DNA of 46,127 nt, taken from the NCBI GenBank assembly GCA_017544285.1, contig JAFYEL010000119.1:1-46127 (forward strand), written 5' to 3'. Origin of the DNA: Lachnospiraceae bacterium. Its GTDB lineage: Bacteria; Bacillota; Clostridia; Lachnospirales; Lachnospiraceae. The position numbers were made by a program, and so were the translations under genes. Shown here in pieces: positions 43,162-46,127 of the stretch (the stretch's first letter is position 1; each line of letters begins with the position of its first letter). The notes below the pieces were generated by a model. The model did not search any database and was not told the origin of the DNA. It saw only the letters and a list, made by a program, of their open reading frames with translations.

Positions 43162-44273
43162 GCGCGGCCTCCTTTGGATCTCTTCTGTTTTGAAACTCCG
43201 GCCAGTCTGTTGCCGGATCTGAAGATCTCGTCTATGACCATTCCCTTGTGGGCAACAGCCCCGTTTATAAATCTTCCCAGGAAGGTTTCCTCTTTTTCCC
43301 CGGCGGGACTATCCATATACTCATCAAAATACCTGTCCATGACATAGTCGGGGATCTCACATCCCGACAGTTCCTCTCCGAAGGCTTTCCAGTCAGCACT
43401 TGCGGACAGCTGCCGCTTCTCAATTATACCACGTATCCTGTCCCTGTAGGCTTTAACCGCCTCTTCGTCATAGGTGTCCTTTTCAAAGGCGTCCCCGTCT
43501 CCCCGGATGTATTTCATGGCATATATCATCTGGGTGAATGCCTTCATATAGTCGGAGGGATTGTCCTTGACTATCTCCTTGTAATTTCCCCAGGCAGGGA
43601 GATACCTGTATCTGACAAAGCTGTAATCCGGAAGATGACCGGCCCGGCCGTGTCCGAGATTCATGATGGAATTCTCGTATCTCTGGTACAGGCTGTTTGT
43701 GTATATACTGTTTTCCATATCATCCGGCACGGAAGTTTTATGTCTGAAGGTTATGGGTCTCTCCGTGTACCCCTCCCCCTCGGGGATCAGTTCATAAAAT
43801 ACGTAGTTTGTATTGTTGATCACGAGGGAAGGTGTGCCGGCAAAATTTGCGTGAGCCCATGTGTCCGCAAGCACATGCATGGCTATCCCCACGCTCTGAA
43901 GGGGTCTTCCCTTTGCCAGCTCCACGGTCTTTACCACCAGATCGCCGTTTGGTCCGCAGATCAGCCTGTACTTTTGAAGATACCTTTTGGAGCACTTCTC
44001 CCTTACGGCATGCAGATCCCTGGGCAGGAAGTGGAAAGATGACCATATCCTGGTTATATCCTGAAGTCCCACGATATCCGTTTCGGCATCCATGAGTTCA
44101 AGCTGAAGCTGGGTTGTGGCCGCCGCCACCGGCCCCTTTATCCTGGAAAGGAGCGTCCCGGAGCAATGGTCCACAAACTGGGCGCTGTAAGCTATAACAA
44201 GGCTGTCCTCGTGGGAATAACCCGCAAGGAAAGCTGCGCAATATGTAGCATAATAATGAAAATCCTCTTGCAT
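43158..44273 (-). CDS. DUF6765-like protein, putative metalloenzyme
   Basis: 371 residues, soluble. The opening MQEDFHYYATYCAAFLAGYS and the following SAQFVDHCS match DUF6765-type proteins. Histidine and aspartate positions resemble the zinc phospholipase C/S1-P1 nuclease helical fold: H in DFHYY, D-H in FVDH, and HVLADTWAHANF, where His, Asp and His are spaced four apart on one helix. This suggests a three-metal hydrolase, but the activity is not known. A GTG five codons earlier overlaps the upstream stop; the ATG at 44273 is used because family members begin MQxDFHYY. Coupled to membrane-protein genes on both sides. Confidence 0.78.
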   Translation of the reverse strand: MQEDFHYYATYCAAFLAGYSHEDSLVIAYSAQFVDHCSGTLLSRIKGPVAAATTQLQLELMDAETDIVGLQDITRIWSSFHFLPRDLHAVREKCSKRYLQKYRLICGPNGDLVVKTVELAKGRPLQSVGIAMHVLADTWAHANFAGTPSLVINNTNYVFYELIPEGEGYTERPITFRHKTSVPDDMENSIYTNSLYQRYENSIMNLGHGRAGHLPDYSFVRYRYLPAWGNYKEIVKDNPSDYMKAFTQMIYAMKYIRGDGDAFEKDTYDEEAVKAYRDRIRGIIEKRQLSASADWKAFGEELSGCEIPDYVMDRYFDEYMDSPAGEKEETFLGRFINGAVAHKGMVIDEIFRSGNRLAGVSKQKRSKGGRA

Positions 44274-44280
44274 TTCCAAT

Positions 44281-44769
44281 TCACTCACGCGGCTGTCTTT
44301 CTTTGAGATGCCTGATCTTTTGGGTGGATATGATCACGGTCGCAAATATATAAATGGTCGTCAGATCCACCAGCATGGAAGCTATTGTCGTATCCAGGTT
44401 TCCTCTATACTGCTCTATATCCCAGTATGATGCCAGGCTAAGAAAGTTAAGCGCCAGCATGACCACTGCGGCCTTGTAATATCCCTTTTTGTAGTCCCCG
44501 CCCTTTGCGGCCCTTATGGCGTTCACCCCCACGTAATAGTGGAGCTTGAAAATTACAATAAACAGGGCAATGAGCACTGCAGCCACGAAAGCATATATGA
44601 ACGTCGTTTCTTCAATGTCACTTTGGGACATTCCCTGAGTGTTCCTTGCCTCCGCGATGATCTGCATGATCAGCTTGACAAAGGCCCACACGCCGACGGC
44701 TATGGAACCCACGCCGCTCACATACAGATCGTCTTCATTTTTTCTGAGTTCGGCTTTATCTATTCCCAT
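44281..44769 (-). CDS. Four-helix membrane protein of unknown family
   Basis: 162 residues. A charged N-terminus (MGIDKAELRKNEDDL) is followed by membrane segments at about residues 17-37, 57-77, 98-116 and 126-146, and a basic tail. No family is recognised. The ATG at 44769 is preferred; a GTG thirteen codons upstream is also open. It begins the leftward run that continues with the DUF6765-like and DUF308-like genes, which may form one membrane-associated unit. Confidence 0.72.
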   Translation of the reverse strand: MGIDKAELRKNEDDLYVSGVGSIAVGVWAFVKLIMQIIAEARNTQGMSQSDIEETTFIYAFVAAVLIALFIVIFKLHYYVGVNAIRAAKGGDYKKGYYKAAVVMLALNFLSLASYWDIEQYRGNLDTTIASMLVDLTTIYIFATVIISTQKIRHLKERQPRE

Positions 44770-44816
44770 ATCCTGTAAGTTTCCCAAGCCTTTATTGTAC
44801 ACACACACTATTTCTA

Positions 44817-44846
44817 ATTATACAATACTCCATGGGGAAATGCCAT
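44817..44846 (-). promoter_or_regulatory. Possible promoter of the DUF6765-like gene cluster
   Basis: A perfect leftward TATAAT (44817-44822) with ATGGCA (four of six -35 bases) 18 bases upstream. It lies just after a leftward terminator, as expected for a new transcription unit. Confidence 0.45.
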
Positions 44847-44850
44847 AAGA

Positions 44851-44893
44851 CAAAAAGATAACCTCTATCCCAATATCATGAGATAGAGGTTAT
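44851..44893 (-). terminator. Terminator after the 161-residue regulator-like gene
   Basis: A 12-bp perfect stem, ATAACCTCTATC (44858-44869) with GATAGAGGTTAT (44882-44893), followed leftward by CTTTTTGTCTT. It separates the gene at 44969 from the cluster starting at 44769. Confidence 0.8.
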
Positions 44894-44968
44894 TTATACC
44901 GGTTTAAACATGTGGGATCAGATTTATGTTTCAGTCAGGGTCTCCCCTCGCAGCAGTACGAAAAAGCA

Positions 44969-45454
44969 CTATTCCTGTGTACCGCTTCCCCGTAGCGGCG
45001 ACAGCTTGTTCCTCACAAGCACCTCATTAACCTCAATAATTCCTCCGACACGATGATTTATACAGCTGATCAGTATGGCATCCCTTTTGTCACGTGCATA
45101 CAGAAGCGGCATATGATACAGCTTGAGCACATGCTGGGTTTCCTCAAAATTCAATTCGGCACCATAGCATATCCTCAGAATGGTATCCCTTTGCTGGGTG
45201 GTCTTCTCCTGTGAGAAGAGCTTATAACCGAATCCAAGGGGGATATCGGCCCTGATCAACACATCCTGTTCTTTAAGTCCTTTCTCCTTAAGCTTTTCTT
45301 TCAGATAGTTCCGAAATTCCCTGTCCTCGGATAGCATCTCGTCTGCGTTATCTATACTGTATTGTTCGACATCATCGGGATGTGTCCCCATAAGGATCTG
45401 TTCCAATTCGTCTGTTTTCAATTTATGTATCTTTTTATCTTTTGGTCCGTTCAT
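44969..45454 (-). CDS. Unrecognised protein with possible helix-turn-helix
   Basis: 161 residues. A basic N-terminus (KDKKIHKLKTDELEQIL) is followed by FRNYLKEKLKEKGLKEQDVLIRADI and GYKLFSQEKTTQQRDTILRICYG. Those two segments resemble the helices of an XRE/Cro-type DNA-binding domain found in Lachnospiraceae, but I cannot place it in a family with certainty. The C-terminal HMPLLYARDKRDAILISCINH is helical. The ATG at 45454 follows GAGGGGTTGTAAT. It lies between a lipoprotein gene and a strong terminator. Confidence 0.7.
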   Translation of the reverse strand: MNGPKDKKIHKLKTDELEQILMGTHPDDVEQYSIDNADEMLSEDREFRNYLKEKLKEKGLKEQDVLIRADIPLGFGYKLFSQEKTTQQRDTILRICYGAELNFEETQHVLKLYHMPLLYARDKRDAILISCINHRVGGIIEVNEVLVRNKLSPLRGSGTQE

Positions 45455-45568
45455 ATTACAACCCCTCATATAATTACCGCCAAAGCTGCTTTTTTTCGCA
45501 ATTATACGTGATGGTAACTATATCATCCCCTTTATACAAAACCACGCCGTCCCCGATCTCATCGATCA

Positions 45569-45940
45569 CTATTGGGATGTTATTGTACTGTCGCCAATGG
45601 TTCCATTGCTGATCTTCTCATATTTGATGAACCAGGAACCAAGTGAGCTTGTTATTTCCGTGGCCTTTACATCTACAATGTCCCCTGACTTGATGTCCGG
45701 GTTTCTTGCGGAAATAAAGTTCAGATGCTCTCCCGCCCATACATTATAACCCATTGCAGAATCAGGATGAAGTTCGCCGGCCAGAAAGCGAACTGTCTTT
45801 CCTTCCAGATTCTCCCCGGCGTTAAGTGCTGCCTCAAAAGATTCTGCATCACCGTAATCCAATTCAACAGATGCACTGCCACATCCCGTCACTGCCAAAA
45901 TCAACATGCCAATAATGATCATAGTCTTTATCCTGTTCAT
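45569..45940 (-). CDS. Small lipoprotein, OB-fold-like
   Basis: 123 residues. The signal peptide ends at LAVTGC (Cys20), giving a lipid-anchored protein of about 100 residues. The mature part is beta-rich (KTVRFLAGEL, VWAGEHLNFIS, GDIVDVKATEI, SWFIKYEKI), resembling the small OB-fold lipoproteins that occur in clostridia; the function is unknown. GAGAGG precedes the ATG. It is probably co-transcribed with the regulator-like gene to its left. Confidence 0.75.
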   Translation of the reverse strand: MNRIKTMIIIGMLILAVTGCGSASVELDYGDAESFEAALNAGENLEGKTVRFLAGELHPDSAMGYNVWAGEHLNFISARNPDIKSGDIVDVKATEITSSLGSWFIKYEKISNGTIGDSTITSQ

Positions 45941-46027
45941 TATACACCTCTCCTCTCCGTATAATAACCTGAGTTGTCTCTGCTACTGGCTATCGCCACT
46001 GCATTTATCAAATACTATCAAAAGCGC

Positions 46028-46064
46028 AAAAAAAATACTCCCACCGTTACGGTGGGAATTTTGT
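46028..46064. terminator. Hairpin terminator with T-tract on both sides
   Basis: CCCACCG (46040-46046), loop TTA, CGGTGGG (46050-46056). Leftward it is followed by AGTATTTTTTTT; rightward by AATTTTG. The leftward T-run is stronger. It lies between the divergent lipoprotein gene and the SOS promoter. Confidence 0.65.
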
Positions 46065-46089
46065 TGAAAATAACAAATTTACACAACAG

Positions 46090-46118
46090 TTGACGCGAAC
46101 GTGTGTTCGGGATATAAT
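46090..46118 (+). promoter_or_regulatory. LexA-controlled (SOS) promoter at the window edge
   Basis: TTGACG (46090-46095), a 17-base spacer and a perfect TATAAT (46113-46118). The first 14 spacer bases are CGAACGTGTGTTCG (46096-46109), a perfect fit to the Firmicutes LexA/DinR box CGAACRNRYGTTYG. A bound repressor would cover the promoter core. The regulated gene starts to the right of this window; lexA itself or another SOS gene is likely. Confidence 0.85.
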
Positions 46119-46127
46119 TAAGGCTGG

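Overview
The window looks like a piece of a Lachnospiraceae (Clostridia, Firmicutes) chromosome, probably from a gut or rumen fibre-degrader. The signs are a GH94 cellobiose phosphorylase, a GH3 beta-glucosidase lipoprotein, a TSCPD-domain protein of the TIGR03905 type, a Firmicutes-type LexA box, strong AGGAGG ribosome binding sites, and double-glycine peptide export typical of clostridia. No phage, insertion sequence or CRISPR array was seen.

Layout. 1-540: five leftward tRNA genes (Gly, Arg, His, Gln, Lys in order of transcription) with their own promoter and terminator. 566-4137: a phosphodiesterase, an XTP/dITP pyrophosphatase and cellobiose phosphorylase, all leftward. 4491-6855: a rightward THUMP methyltransferase and a cell-wall amidase-fold protein whose key residues are changed, a leftward TSCPD protein, and a rightward tRNA-Arg(ACG) with an unusual structured leader. 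6898-20401: one tightly overlapping leftward exopolysaccharide operon. It starts from a sharp sigma-A promoter and encodes a polytopic protein, a priming sugar transferase, four glycosyltransferases, two paralogous Wzy/ligase-like proteins, a Wzx flippase and a very large secreted subtilase.

20446-30144 is the most interesting region. A single leftward run begins at a near-consensus promoter. It encodes a REC/HD-GYP/HPt regulator, a two-REC protein, an AlkD-like protein and a BMP-family lipoprotein. It continues with two miniature HlyD-like membrane anchors (58 and 75 residues), a C39 peptidase/ABC exporter, a second ABC transporter broken by a -1 frameshift, and finally an 80-residue double-glycine precursor. 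The mature part of that precursor carries a zinc-ribbon-like CX2C-X19-CX3H pattern. No peptide-modifying enzyme is present. A strong terminator closes the unit. This appears to be a stripped-down NHLM-like export system for an unusual Cys/His peptide.

30245-46127 holds a polyprenyl-type GT2 with its DUF2304 partner, a MATE pump divergent from an AraC regulator, a cyclic-nucleotide-binding protein, a PPOX-fold protein and an MscS channel. It continues with a cysteine synthase interrupted by a stop codon, an HD hydrolase, the GH3 lipoprotein, a hybrid histidine kinase, a DUF308-type membrane protein, a DUF6765-like putative metalloenzyme, two unrecognised small proteins and a lipoprotein. The window ends on a promoter whose spacer is a perfect LexA (DinR) box, so an SOS gene should start just to the right.
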